A stretch of 64,000 bases of DNA from an uncultured Magnetospirillum sp. Its GTDB lineage: Bacteria; Pseudomonadota; Alphaproteobacteria; Rhodospirillales; Magnetospirillaceae. The stretch covers positions 1 through 64,000 of the forward strand of contig NZ_CAINTR010000064.1 in the NCBI RefSeq assembly GCF_903853455.1, written 5' to 3'. How positions within the stretch are numbered: the stretch's first letter is position 1; each line of letters opens with the position of its first letter. The notes beneath the pieces are model-generated. The model had not been told where the DNA came from and did no database searches. It saw only the letters and a list, made by a program, of their open reading frames with translations. Positions 43,019 to 51,926 of the stretch are shown here, piece after piece. Made by a program: the position numbers and the translations under genes.

Positions 43019-43854
43019 TCACTCGCCGCACCCTGCTTGCCGGCGGCCTCGCCCTGGGGCTGGCCGGCTGTTCCACGCCGCAATCCCCGGCTCCCCGCGT
43101 CACCCTGCCGCCCCGCCCCAAGGCGACCCCCGGTCTGGTGGACGATCCCGCCTTGCTGGGGCTGAACGCCGTCATCGACATCCACCACGGCAACCGGGTG
43201 CGCAGTTTCGCGGCGGCTCGCGACGACAGCGGCATCCTGGGAGTGATCCACAAGGCCAGCGAAGGCGATTGGCTGGACCCTCTCCACGACGAGCGCCGGG
43301 CTCAGGCCGAGGCCGCCGGGCTGTTGTGGGGCTCGTACCATTTCGGCACCGGCCAGCATCCCGGCGCGGCCCAGGCGCAGATGTTCCTTGCCGCCGCCCG
43401 CCCCGATCCCGCCACGCTGCTGGTGCTGGACCTGGAACTGAACGAGCGCGCCCCGGCCAATTCCATGGGAATCGATGCCGCCGAGGATTTCGTGCGCGAG
43501 ATCGTCAGCGCCACCGGGCGGCTGCCCCTGCTCTACGTCCATCCCGCCTGGGCCGACGGCGATCCCTTGCGCGGCCGCACCTTGGGCGGGAACATCCAGC
43601 CGGGCTCGCTGCTGGCCGCCTGCGACCTGTGGCTGGCCGATTATCGCTACGAGCCGGAGCTGCCCCGCGCCTGGGGACAGCGGGGCTGGACCATGTGGCA
43701 GTTCGCCGGCGACGACGCCAATTCCGGCGGACCGTTCCGCGATCAGGCCCGCATGGTCAAGGGCGTCGACCGCTGCGACCGCTCGGTCTTCGCCGGCGGT
43801 CGCGACGACCTGATCCGCTACTGGACCGCCGCGGCGGGGCGCACCGGCTCCTGA
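43015..43854 (+). CDS. GH25 lysozyme-like lipoprotein
   Basis: A 279-residue protein with a Tat-like start (TRRTLLAGG), lipobox LAGC near residue 19, and a glycoside hydrolase 25 domain from about 45: AVIDIHHGNRVRSFAAARDDSG, IHKASEGDW, GLLWGSYHFGTGQHPGAAQAQMF, and VLDLELNE with the catalytic acids. GH25 enzymes cut peptidoglycan between MurNAc and GlcNAc. Coupled to the Panacea gene. Its 3' end overlaps the convergent deacetylase gene by 37 bp. Confidence 0.88.
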   Translation: MITRRTLLAGGLALGLAGCSTPQSPAPRVTLPPRPKATPGLVDDPALLGLNAVIDIHHGNRVRSFAAARDDSGILGVIHKASEGDWLDPLHDERRAQAEAAGLLWGSYHFGTGQHPGAAQAQMFLAAARPDPATLLVLDLELNERAPANSMGIDAAEDFVREIVSATGRLPLLYVHPAWADGDPLRGRTLGGNIQPGSLLAACDLWLADYRYEPELPRAWGQRGWTMWQFAGDDANSGGPFRDQARMVKGVDRCDRSVFAGGRDDLIRYWTAAAGRTGS

Positions 43855-44579
43855 CCCGACGGCCTAGGGGTCGGGCTGGGATTGGCGGCGCGGTACTGGG
43901 CGATGGTGACGAAGTGGCAGCCCCGGCCTTTCAGATCATCCAGCACGCCCCCCATGGCGGCGATGGTGCTGTCGTGGATGTCGTGGAACAGGAAGATGCC
44001 GTGCGCCCCCTGCCCGACCGGCAGGATGTTGCTCTCCAGGGCCGAGACGGTGTGATAGCGCCAATCCTCGCTGTCGCGCGACCACAGCACCACTTCGAGA
44101 CCGTCCTTGCGGGCCAGGGCCACCAGGGACGGATCGTAGGACCCATAGGGCGGCCGGAAGAACTTGGGATCGGCGCCCAGGCTCCTCAACTGCGCCACCG
44201 TGTCCTCGATTTCCTTCTGGCGGGCCGCCTCGTCCAGTTTGCGCATGTCGGGATGATCCCAGGAATGGTTCTCGACCTCGTGACCATCGACCACCATGCG
44301 GCGGATCATCTCGGGGTACCGCCGCGCATGCTCGCCCAGCACGAAGAAGGTGGCCTTGACCTGCCGCTCCGCCAGCAGGTCCAGAAGTTTGGTGGTGTGC
44401 TGGCCGGGACCGTCATCGAAGGTGATGGCGCAATCGCCGGTCTTGCCGCCGAAATCCAACGGCGGCGGCCGGTCGGCGGGAATGCTCTTCGGAGATTGCG
44501 CGCCGCCCAGCCAGGACGGCCAAGCCTCCGCCGACATGGGAAGCATCAACAGCACGACCGCGCACGCCAACCAACGCAT
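43818..44579 (-). CDS. Secreted polysaccharide deacetylase
   Basis: A 253-residue NodB-homology protein with a signal peptide (to about 19). Catalytic and metal residues are in AITFDDGPG, NHSWDHPDM, FFRPPYGSYDP and IFLFHDIHDST. Such enzymes remove acetyl groups from GlcNAc in peptidoglycan or other glycans. Convergent with the lysozyme-like gene; both act on the wall, but opposite strands mean separate expression. Confidence 0.9.
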   Translation of the reverse strand: MRWLACAVVLLMLPMSAEAWPSWLGGAQSPKSIPADRPPPLDFGGKTGDCAITFDDGPGQHTTKLLDLLAERQVKATFFVLGEHARRYPEMIRRMVVDGHEVENHSWDHPDMRKLDEAARQKEIEDTVAQLRSLGADPKFFRPPYGSYDPSLVALARKDGLEVVLWSRDSEDWRYHTVSALESNILPVGQGAHGIFLFHDIHDSTIAAMGGVLDDLKGRGCHFVTIAQYRAANPSPTPRPSGQEPVRPAAAVQ

Positions 44580-44626
44580 TCACCATCCCCCCCGGACAAT
44601 TCCTCAAGGGGAGATTTGGACTGATT

Positions 44627-45088
44627 TCAACCCGCCTGTCCAGCCCCGGCCCGCGTCGGCACCAGCAGATTGGTCTGCAAGGTCTGAACCGCCTGCCCCT
44701 CGCCGTCCAGGGTGACCACCCGGAATTTGGCGAGGCCGAGGCCGGGCCGGGAGCGCATCTCGCGGGTCTCCAACACCTCGATCCGCACCGTCAGCACGTC
44801 GCCGGGCCGCACCGGCCGATGCCAGGCCAGGGATTCCAGACCGGTTCCGATCACCCCCAGCGGCAGCTTCATCTCGCTGGTGACGATGAGACGCATGGTC
44901 GCCGCCGCCGTGTGCCAGCCCGAGGCCGCCAGCCCCTCGAAGAACGAGTCCTTGGCGGTTTCCTCGTCGAGATGGAAATGCTGCGGGTCCCAGGCGGCGG
45001 CAAAGCCCTTGATGTCCTCGACCGTCACGGTATAGCTGGGCGAACTGAAGGTTTGGCCGGGTGTCAGGTCTTCCAGATAGTGGGTCAT
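44627..45088 (-). CDS. MaoC-family hydratase
   Basis: A 153-residue hotdog protein: FAAAWDPQHFHLDEETAKDSFFEGLAASGWH carries the Asp-His hydratase motif, then LAWHRPVRPGDVLTVRIEVLE. It likely hydrates an enoyl-CoA or acts on a related acyl substrate. ATG 45088 overlaps the MFS transporter stop (ATGA), so the two are co-expressed, perhaps as uptake and first step for an organic acid. Confidence 0.88.
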   Translation of the reverse strand: MTHYLEDLTPGQTFSSPSYTVTVEDIKGFAAAWDPQHFHLDEETAKDSFFEGLAASGWHTAAATMRLIVTSEMKLPLGVIGTGLESLAWHRPVRPGDVLTVRIEVLETREMRSRPGLGLAKFRVVTLDGEGQAVQTLQTNLLVPTRAGAGQAG

Positions 45089-46365
45089 GCGACTTCTCCC
45101 TCGGCGACCGGCACGGTGACGGGGGCCATTCCCCCCTTGCGACCGACCATCAGCGCCATGGCCGCCGCCACCAGACAGGCCAGTCCGGCGGCTATGAAGG
45201 CCATCTGGTAGTCGCCCAGGTCGGTGCGGATCCATCCCGCCAGGAAGGCGGCGGTGGCGGCGCCCAGTTGGTGGGCTCCGAAGATCCAGCCGAACATCAC
45301 CCCGGCCCGCTCGCGGCCGAAGACGGCGGCGGTCAGCTTGACCGTCGGCGGCACCGTGGCGATCCAGTCCAGCCCATAGAACACCGCGAACAGCCACAGG
45401 CCGAACACGTCGGGGCCGAACGCCCAGTCGAGGAAGATCAGCGAAATGCCGCGCAGGCCGTAATACCAGAACAGCAGCTTGCGGGAATCCCAGCGGTCCG
45501 ACAGCCAGCCCGACAAGGTGGTTCCCACCATGTCGAAGACGCCCATGGCGGCCAGCAAGCCGGCGGCCTTGACCTCGGGAATGCCATGGTCGAAGCAGGC
45601 CGGAATCAGATGGGTGCCGATCAGGCCGTTGGTGGACAGGCCGCAGACGAAGAAGGTTCCGGCCAGCAGCCGGAAATCCCGTGACCGCATCCCGTCCTTC
45701 AGCGCCATGATCGCCGCCACGGCGGGATTGCCGGCCCGCACCGGCGCCGGCGGCGCCTGGGTGGCGCCCACCGGCCACAAGCCCAGATCGGCGGGACGGT
45801 CGCGCATGAAGATCCAGATGATCGGCATCAGGATAGCTGCGGCTCCGGCGATCAGCAGCACCGCCGCCCGCCAGCCGAAGCGTTCCACCGCCATGGCCAT
45901 CTGGGGCAGGAAGACCAACTGCCCGGTGGCAGTGGCCGCCGACAGCACCCCCATCACCGTGCCGCGATAGGCGTCGAACCAGCGGCTGACCACGGTGGCG
46001 CCCAGCACCATGGCGATGGTTCCCGAACCGCCGCCCACCACCACGCCCCACAGCAGCACCATGTGCCAAGGCGCGGTCATGGTGGTGGTGGCGGTCACGC
46101 CCACCGCCAGCACACTCAGGGCCAGCACCATGGTCCGGCGCAGACCGATGCGGTCCATCACGGCGGCGGCGAACGGCGCCATCAGCCCGTAGAGGATCAG
46201 GTTGACCGACACCGCCGCCGAGATGGTGGCGCGGCTCCAGCCGAACTCGGCCTCCAGCGGCACCATCATCACCCCAGGCGCCGAACGGATGCCCGCCGCC
46301 ACCAGCAAGGTGACGAAGGTCAGTCCGGCGGCGATCCAACCGTAGTGCAATCTGCGTGCGGGCAT
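45085..46365 (-). CDS. MFS transporter, monocarboxylate-type
   Basis: A 426-residue, 12-helix major facilitator protein. The loop 2-3 signature MDRIGLRRTM and the later WLSDRWDSRKLLFWYYGLRG are in place, and the first helix pair resembles the monocarboxylate/oxalate group (HYGWIAAGLTFVTLLVAAGIRSAPGV). GGAGGG precedes ATG 46365. Promoter and TetR operator are probably in the 210-bp gap before the divergent TetR gene, which also holds one repeat copy. Confidence 0.88.
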   Translation of the reverse strand: MPARRLHYGWIAAGLTFVTLLVAAGIRSAPGVMMVPLEAEFGWSRATISAAVSVNLILYGLMAPFAAAVMDRIGLRRTMVLALSVLAVGVTATTTMTAPWHMVLLWGVVVGGGSGTIAMVLGATVVSRWFDAYRGTVMGVLSAATATGQLVFLPQMAMAVERFGWRAAVLLIAGAAAILMPIIWIFMRDRPADLGLWPVGATQAPPAPVRAGNPAVAAIMALKDGMRSRDFRLLAGTFFVCGLSTNGLIGTHLIPACFDHGIPEVKAAGLLAAMGVFDMVGTTLSGWLSDRWDSRKLLFWYYGLRGISLIFLDWAFGPDVFGLWLFAVFYGLDWIATVPPTVKLTAAVFGRERAGVMFGWIFGAHQLGAATAAFLAGWIRTDLGDYQMAFIAAGLACLVAAAMALMVGRKGGMAPVTVPVAEGEVA

Positions 46366-46446
46366 GGCGCCCTCCGTGGGAAATGATACCAATCTGTCTC
46401 ATTGCTTTTGTACAGACAGGTCTGTATCATTGTCAATTATGATTAC

Positions 46447-46572
46447 AGCCCCTCAATCGCCGGGCGGGATGCGTCCCGCATCCCTTGGCTTTCGCCGCAC
46501 AAGCGGCGCCGGCCGTTGGCCGCAACTCCGGAGCACTGAACTCGTTCAGTGCTCCGTCGGTTGAGGGTCAAA
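46447..46572 (-). repeat. Four-hairpin dispersed repeat, copy A
   Basis: Minus-strand reading. HP1 stem 46530-46541 with 46544-46555; HP2 CGGCC/GGCCG 46510-46522; HP3 CGCCGC/GCGGCG 46493-46508; HP4 GGGATGCG/CGCATCCC 46466-46484. The connectors GGAGTTGCGG, AAAGCCAAG and CGCCCGGCGATTGAGGGG are shared with copies B and C. It sits between the divergent MFS and TetR genes and ends a few bases before the TetR start. Confidence 0.8.
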
Positions 46573-46575
46573 CGT

Positions 46576-47184
46576 ATGAACAAGCCAAAACCCGTTCTTG
46601 ATCCCCCCGACAAGCTATCGGCCCGCGACCGCATCCTGGCCGCCGCCAACGAGCTGTTCTACAAGGAGGGCATCCGCGCCATCGGCATCGACACGGTGAT
46701 CGAGAAGGCCGGCGTCGCCAAGATGAGCCTGTATCGCGCCTTTCCCTCCAAGGACGACCTGATCGCCGCCTTCATGGAGATGCGCGACAAGATTTACTGG
46801 GAATGGTGGGACGGCGTCGTCGCCCGCCATCCCGGCGACCCGCGCCGGCAGCTCGGCGCCCTGTTCCTGGCCCTGGCCAAGCGCACCTCCAGCCCCAGCT
46901 ACCGGGGTTGCCCCTTCGTCAACACCGCGGTGGAATTCCCCGATCACAGCCATCCCGGCCGCGCCGTCGCCGAAGGCAACAAACGCGAGCTGCGCCGCCG
47001 GGTGCGCGGTCTGGTCGATGGCCTGGGCGTGGCCGCGCCGGCCCTGCTGACCGACCAGTTGCTTCTGCTGATGGAAGGGGCCTATTCCGCCGGCAACACC
47101 TTGGGGGCCGACGGCCCCTCCGCCGCCGTGGCCTCGGCCGCCGAAGCCATCATCGATTCCCACCTGCGAGAGGACCGGACATGA
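46576..47184 (+). CDS. TetR-family transcriptional regulator
   Basis: A 202-residue repressor with N-terminal helix-turn-helix (RILAAANELFYKEGIRAIGIDTVIEKAGVAKMSLYRAFPSKDDL, read in pieces) and a C-terminal ligand domain containing YRGCPFVNTAVEF, as in many TetR proteins controlling reductases. It overlaps the flavin oxidoreductase gene by ATGA, so regulator and enzyme are co-translated. It may also control the divergent MFS/MaoC operon. Confidence 0.92.
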   Translation: MNKPKPVLDPPDKLSARDRILAAANELFYKEGIRAIGIDTVIEKAGVAKMSLYRAFPSKDDLIAAFMEMRDKIYWEWWDGVVARHPGDPRRQLGALFLALAKRTSSPSYRGCPFVNTAVEFPDHSHPGRAVAEGNKRELRRRVRGLVDGLGVAAPALLTDQLLLLMEGAYSAGNTLGADGPSAAVASAAEAIIDSHLREDRT

Positions 47185-48305
47185 CCCAACCGAATCTGTT
47201 CCAGCCCCTGAGTCTGCGCGGTTTGACCCTTTCCAACCGCGTCGTCGTCGCCCCCATGTGCCAGTACAGCGCCATCGACGGAATCGCCCAGGACTGGCAT
47301 CTGCAGCATTACGGCAGCTTCGCCGCCTCCGGACCGGGGATGATCGTCATCGAGGCCACCGGCGTGTCGCCCGAAGGCCGTATCTCTCCCCGCTGCCTCG
47401 GCCTCCACAACGAGGCCACCGAGGCGGCCTTCACCCACCTCGTCGGCGCCTTGAAGAGCTTCGGCGCCAGCGCCAGTCGCAGCGCCATCGCCGTTCAGCT
47501 CGGCCATGCCGGCCGCAAGGGCGGCGCCGCGCCGCCCTGGGAAGGCGGCAAGCCCGCCAAGGACGGCTGGCAGACCCTGTCGGCCTCGGACATCCCCTTC
47601 GACACCGACTGGCCGGCCCCCAAGGCGGCCACCGCCGACGACCTCGCCCGCCTGAAGCAGTGCTTCGTCGATGCCGCCAAGCGGGCGTTGCGCGTCGGCT
47701 TCGACGCCATCGAGCTGCACTCGGCCCATGGCTATCTGCTGCACCAGTTCCTGTCGCCGCTGTCCAATCGCCGCACCGATTCCTATGGCGGTTCGCTGGA
47801 CAACCGCATGCGCTTCCCGCTGGAAGTGGTCGAGGCCCTGCGCGCCGCCTGGCCGGCCGACAAGCCGCTGGGCATCCGCATCAGCGCCACCGATTGGGTC
47901 GAGGGCGGCTGGACCCCGGACGAGGCGGTGGTCTACGCCAAGGCGTTCCGCGCCGCCGGCATCGACTATGTCTGCGTCTCCTCCGGCGGGCTGGTGCCCT
48001 ATGCCAAGGTCCCCGTCGCTCCCGGCTACCAGATCGAACTGGCGCGACGCATCCGCGCCGAGGCCCAAATCCCCACCCGCACCGTCGGCCTGATCGTCTC
48101 GCCGCATCAGGCCGAGGCCGCCCTGGCCGATGGCGCCGCCGACATGGTCGCCATCGGGCGCGGCTTCCTCGACAATCCCCGCTGGGTCTGGCACGCCGCC
48201 GAGGAACTGGGCGCCGAAATCGCCTATCCGCCGCAATTCATGGCCGTGCGCGGAAAAATCTGGCCGGGAGCCACCCTGGCGCGCCCCCGGGCCGCGGCCG
48301 AATAG
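47181..48305 (+). CDS. Old Yellow Enzyme, YqjM-like NADH:flavin oxidoreductase
   Basis: A 374-residue FMN ene-reductase: VVAPMCQYSAIDGIAQDWH (the Cys of the YqjM class), VQLGHAGRKG, AIELHSAHGYLLHQFLSP with the substrate-binding histidines, NRRTDSYGGSLDNRMRFPLEV, and AIGRGFLDNPRW. It reduces activated C=C bonds with NAD(P)H. Control by the overlapping TetR gene is likely, possibly in response to electrophiles. Confidence 0.92.
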   Translation: MTQPNLFQPLSLRGLTLSNRVVVAPMCQYSAIDGIAQDWHLQHYGSFAASGPGMIVIEATGVSPEGRISPRCLGLHNEATEAAFTHLVGALKSFGASASRSAIAVQLGHAGRKGGAAPPWEGGKPAKDGWQTLSASDIPFDTDWPAPKAATADDLARLKQCFVDAAKRALRVGFDAIELHSAHGYLLHQFLSPLSNRRTDSYGGSLDNRMRFPLEVVEALRAAWPADKPLGIRISATDWVEGGWTPDEAVVYAKAFRAAGIDYVCVSSGGLVPYAKVPVAPGYQIELARRIRAEAQIPTRTVGLIVSPHQAEAALADGAADMVAIGRGFLDNPRWVWHAAEELGAEIAYPPQFMAVRGKIWPGATLARPRAAAE

Positions 48306-48313
48306 CAAAGATA

Positions 48314-48343
48314 AAGCCCGCCCCACGGTCGTGGGGCGGGCTT
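48314..48343. terminator. Bidirectional hairpin terminator
   Basis: Perfect 13-bp stem AAGCCCGCCCCAC (48314-48326) and GTGGGGCGGGCTT (48331-48343) with a 4-base loop, between the convergent oxidoreductase and dctA genes. The flanking A and T runs are short on either strand, but its position fits termination from both sides. Confidence 0.75.
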
Positions 48344-48360
48344 GGTCCGGCTTAGAAAGC

Positions 48361-49608
48361 TCAGGCCAGGACCTCTTTCATCTTTTCCTGGTCCAGTTCC
48401 TTCTCCCACTTGGAGATGACCACGGCGGCGACGCCGTTGCCGATGAAGTTGGTCAGGGCCCGGGCTTCCGACATGAAGCGGTCGATGCCGAGGATCAGCG
48501 CCAGACCGGCCACCGGCACCGACGGAACCACCGCCAGCGTCGCCGCCAAGGTGATGAAGCCGGCACCGGTCACGCCGGAGGCCCCCTTGGAGGTCAGCAT
48601 GGCGACACCCAGCAGGGTCGCTTCCTGGGTGACGGTCAGTTCGATGTCCAGCGCCTGGGCGACGAACAGCGCCGCCATGGTCAGGTAGATGTTGGTGCCG
48701 TCGAGATTGAAGGAATAGCCCGAGGGGATCACCAGACCCACCACCGACTTGGAGCAGCCCATGTTCTCCAGCTTGCGCATCAGCGGCACCAGGGCCGATT
48801 CCGAGGACGAGGTGCCGAGCACGGTCAACAGTTCCGCCATGATGTATTTGATGAACTTGAAGATGCTGAAGCCGGTCATCCGCCCGATGATTCCGAGGAC
48901 GATCACGATGAACAGGACGCAGGTCAGGTAGAAACTGCCCATCAGGAAGGCCAACGGCTTCAACGCCGCGACGCCGTACTTGCCGATGGTGAAGGCCATG
49001 GCTCCGCCGGCGCCCAGCGGCGCCACCTTCATGATGGTGTTCATCATGGCGAAGAAGATGTGCGAGCATTCCTCGATGAACAGATGCACGCCCTGGCCGG
49101 CACGCCCCATATGGGTCATGGCATAGCCGAACAGAATCGCCACCAGCAGGACCTGAAGCAGGTCGCCGTTCCCCGTGAAGGCGTCGACCAGGGTCTTGGG
49201 AATGATGTGCAGGAGGAAGTCGATGGAGCTCTGCTCGGTGGCCATCTTGGCGTAAGTGGCGACCGCCTTGGCGTCGAGCGAAGCCGGATCGGCGTGAAAG
49301 CCGTCGCCGGGCTTCAGCACATGCATCACCACCACGCCGATGACCAGGGCGAAGGTGGACACCACCTCGAAATAGAGCAGCGCCTTGCCGCCAACCCGGC
49401 CCACCTTCTTCATGTCGCCGGCGCCGGCGATGCCCAGCACCACGGTACAGAAGATCACCGGGCTGATCAGCATCTTCACCAGGGCGATGAAGGCGTCGCC
49501 CAACGGCTTGAGCTTGACCGCGAATTCCGGCTCGAAGTAGCCCAGCGTGCCGCCGATCACGATGGCAACCAACACCCAGAAATAGAGATGACTCGTCAGG
49601 CGCTTCAT
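48361..49608 (-). CDS. dctA: C4-dicarboxylate:cation symporter DctA
   Basis: A 415-residue DAACS transporter. Helical hairpin signatures include [18 protein letters not shown], the [19 protein letters not shown] motif and GGAMAFTIG. DctA takes up succinate, malate and fumarate with protons or sodium. [20 protein letters not shown] fits the usual DctA start. It stands alone; its promoter is in the 175-bp gap before the next gene. Confidence 0.94.
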   Translation of the reverse strand: MKRLTSHLYFWVLVAIVIGGTLGYFEPEFAVKLKPLGDAFIALVKMLISPVIFCTVVLGIAGAGDMKKVGRVGGKALLYFEVVSTFALVIGVVVMHVLKPGDGFHADPASLDAKAVATYAKMATEQSSIDFLLHIIPKTLVDAFTGNGDLLQVLLVAILFGYAMTHMGRAGQGVHLFIEECSHIFFAMMNTIMKVAPLGAGGAMAFTIGKYGVAALKPLAFLMGSFYLTCVLFIVIVLGIIGRMTGFSIFKFIKYIMAELLTVLGTSSSESALVPLMRKLENMGCSKSVVGLVIPSGYSFNLDGTNIYLTMAALFVAQALDIELTVTQEATLLGVAMLTSKGASGVTGAGFITLAATLAVVPSVPVAGLALILGIDRFMSEARALTNFIGNGVAAVVISKWEKELDQEKMKEVLA

Positions 49609-49783
49609 GATTTCGATCCTCCCAGATTACGACGCCGCTGCGCTCTGTCTTATATTTAGGGATTAGGGCCGGTGAAGTCGATTGTGGCTTTCCGATGGTT
49701 AGGAACAAACACCATCGCGCAAACCGTTGACGGGCGCCCCCTGGTGGGAAATGGTGTGGTCCTGGCCAACCGGTGGGGCATCC

Positions 49784-51022
49784 ATGTCCGGCAGAGATGA
49801 CAATAGCGCTGCGACACCGGTCTTGCGAGTGGTTCTGCCATTCGCGGCGGGCTACTTCCTGTCCTACCTCTATCGCACCGTCAACGCGGTGCTGGCCCCG
49901 GAAATCGGACGGACCATACCGCTGGACGCCGCCGATATCGGCCTGATGACCGGCATCTATTTCATCACCTTCGCCGCCGCCCAACTGCCGCTCGGCCTTC
50001 TGCTCGACCGTTTCGGGCCGCGGCGGGTCGAGGCCGTGATGTTGGTCTTCGCCGCCGCGGGTGCGCTGGCTTTTTCCCTGGCCGAATCCGTTCCGGCCCT
50101 GGTGGTGGGACGCGCCCTGGTGGGCTTCGGCGTGTCCGCCTGCCTGATGGCGGCGCTGAAGGCCAATGTCCTGTTCTTTCCCCCGAACCGGCTGCCCCTG
50201 ATGAACGGCGTCATCCTGGGAGCCGGCGGCCTGGGAGCGGTGGCGGCGACGGCGCCGGTCCAACTGGCGCTTCAGGTGATGGACTGGCGCGGCGTCTATG
50301 CCGGGGTCGCCGCCCTGACCCTGCTGTCGGGACTGGCGATCTGGCTGACCGTGCCCGAGCGCCCCGGTTCCGCCGGGACCGGCAGCCTGGGCGCCCAGTT
50401 GCGCGACGTGGCCGAGATCTTCCGCAATCCCACCTTCTGGCGCATCGCCCCCGCCAGCATGGCCTCGCTGGGCAGCTTCATGGCCATCCAAGGCCTGTGG
50501 GCCGGCCCCTGGCTGCGCGACGTCGCCGGCCTGTCGGTCGCCGAGACCGCCAGCGGCCTGTCGCTGATGGCCGCCGGCATGGCCCTGGGCTATCTGTCCA
50601 TCGGCGCCATGGCGGAAGGATTCGAGCGTCTCGGCATCCCCGCCGCCACGTTGGGGGCCATGGGCATGACCCTTCACGCCCTGGCCCTGGCCGCCATGGC
50701 GTTCGGCTGGATTGCCGCGCCGCTGACCCTGTCGGCGATCTACGGGTTTACCGGCGCCTCGAGTTCGATTAATTACGCTGTGCTGACGCGACGGTTTCCG
50801 GCGCGGCTGGCGGGACGGGTCAACACCAGTCTCAATCTGCTGATCTTTGTCGCCGCCTTCTCGCTGCAATGGGGGCTGGGCTGGGTGATCGGCCGTTGGG
50901 ACAAGGTGGACGGCCACTGGCCCGCCGTCGCCTGGGCCGTTTCGCTTGGCATTCCCTTGGTGGCGACGCTGGCCGGGTTGGCTTGGCTGGCGCCCAGTTG
51001 TCGGGCCGAAAAGACACCATGA
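49784..51022 (+). CDS. MFS transporter
   Basis: A 412-residue 12-helix transporter of the NarK/ACS-like group: FLSYLYRTVNAVLAPEIGRTIPL, LLLDRFGPRRVEAVML and a later YGFTGASSSINYAVL. ATG 49784 follows GGTGGGG. Overlaps the next gene (TonB-like) by ATGA, so the two are coupled. Substrate unknown. Confidence 0.87.
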   Translation: MSGRDDNSAATPVLRVVLPFAAGYFLSYLYRTVNAVLAPEIGRTIPLDAADIGLMTGIYFITFAAAQLPLGLLLDRFGPRRVEAVMLVFAAAGALAFSLAESVPALVVGRALVGFGVSACLMAALKANVLFFPPNRLPLMNGVILGAGGLGAVAATAPVQLALQVMDWRGVYAGVAALTLLSGLAIWLTVPERPGSAGTGSLGAQLRDVAEIFRNPTFWRIAPASMASLGSFMAIQGLWAGPWLRDVAGLSVAETASGLSLMAAGMALGYLSIGAMAEGFERLGIPAATLGAMGMTLHALALAAMAFGWIAAPLTLSAIYGFTGASSSINYAVLTRRFPARLAGRVNTSLNLLIFVAAFSLQWGLGWVIGRWDKVDGHWPAVAWAVSLGIPLVATLAGLAWLAPSCRAEKTP

Positions 51023-51732
51023 CCGCCGCTTCCCGGGAAAACCGGACCACGTTGAACTGGGGCCTTGCGCTGTCCCTGCTGCTGCATCTGGTGTTCACCA
51101 TTTTGTCGCAGTTCGACAGCCTGCCCGATGTCAACCTCCACCTCCCCGAGCAGGTGATGGAGGTCGAGGTGGTGCGGGAAAAGCCGCCACCGCCGAAAGC
51201 CATAGAGCAGTCTCCTCCTGCGCCGCCGCCGCAGCGGCCGGAACCGCCGCCACAGCAGCAGCCGGCCAAACCGGTCGCGCCCCCCCAGTTGCAGCACGCC
51301 CCCATCGCCGAGCAGTCCTCCGCCCCCAAGCGGCCGGCGGCGCAGGACCAGGGCATATCGTTCGAACGCCGGAACACGCCTCCGCCGAAGGTGGGAGAAC
51401 TCACCCAGAGCGCCCAGGACTTCATCCTCGCCCAGGTGCTGCGCATGTGGCGGTTCGACACCTCCATCCTCAAGGGAAGCGACCTCACCCTCAGCATGAC
51501 CATCCTGATCGAGCGCGACGGCACCCTGAGCGACACACTGAACAAGAACGCGCCCTGGAACCCCAGCGCGGTCATCCGTGGTTACGACCAGATGCCGGAC
51601 GGCACCATAAAGCGCTCGCTGGAAAGCATGATGCTGGCCCTGAGAATGGCCCAGCCGTTGCAACTCCCCCCCGACGACGGCAAGGGATGGCCGCGCCGCA
51701 TGATCATCCGCTTCCGCCCCGGCGATCTTTAA
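51019..51732 (+). CDS. TonB/TolA-like single-span protein
   Basis: A 237-residue protein: a short N-terminal cytoplasmic tail, one membrane helix (WGLALSLLLHLVFTILS, residues 14-30), a Pro/Gln-rich periplasmic rod (~55-105), then a C-terminal domain (~130-237) with VLRMWRFDTSILKGSDLTLSMTILIERDGTLSD, which resembles the TolA/TonB C-terminal fold. It probably spans the periplasm. No ExbB/ExbD or receptor is nearby. Coupling to an MFS transporter is unusual. Confidence 0.72.
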   Translation: MTAASRENRTTLNWGLALSLLLHLVFTILSQFDSLPDVNLHLPEQVMEVEVVREKPPPPKAIEQSPPAPPPQRPEPPPQQQPAKPVAPPQLQHAPIAEQSSAPKRPAAQDQGISFERRNTPPPKVGELTQSAQDFILAQVLRMWRFDTSILKGSDLTLSMTILIERDGTLSDTLNKNAPWNPSAVIRGYDQMPDGTIKRSLESMMLALRMAQPLQLPPDDGKGWPRRMIIRFRPGDL

Positions 51733-51737
51733 ATTGT

Positions 51738-51850
51738 CCCTCACGCGCCGGGCGGGATGCGTCCCGCATCCCTTGGCTTTCGCGCCATGAGGCGCGCCGG
51801 GCCTTGCCCGCAACTCCGATCGAATGAACGCCTTCATTCGTTCGTCGGGA
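51738..51850 (-). repeat. Four-hairpin dispersed repeat, copy B
   Basis: Minus-strand reading. HP1 CGAATGAA/TTCATTCG 51821-51840; HP2 CGGGC/GCCCG 51798-51810; HP3 CGCGCC/GGCGCG 51781-51796; HP4 51754-51772. Shared connectors match copies A and C. It lies between two plus-strand genes (TonB-like and argC), so it is antisense to any read-through transcript. Confidence 0.8.
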
Positions 51851-51926
51851 TGCCTCAGCCTTTGACCCCGTTGTCGCTGGCGGCCGGGGCTGCTATCGTC
51901 CGCGTCCCATCATGGAGAAGGTCGTC

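Noticed and set aside
42443-43854. Calling the Panacea-GH25 pair a toxin-antitoxin system
   Set aside because: Overlap and domain type are suggestive, but nothing in the sequence shows that the muramidase is toxic or neutralised by its neighbour, so it is left as a finding only.
44627-46365. Single fused MFS-MaoC gene
   Set aside because: The long frame over this region is out of frame with the MFS protein; the two products are separate with an ATGA overlap at 45085-45088.
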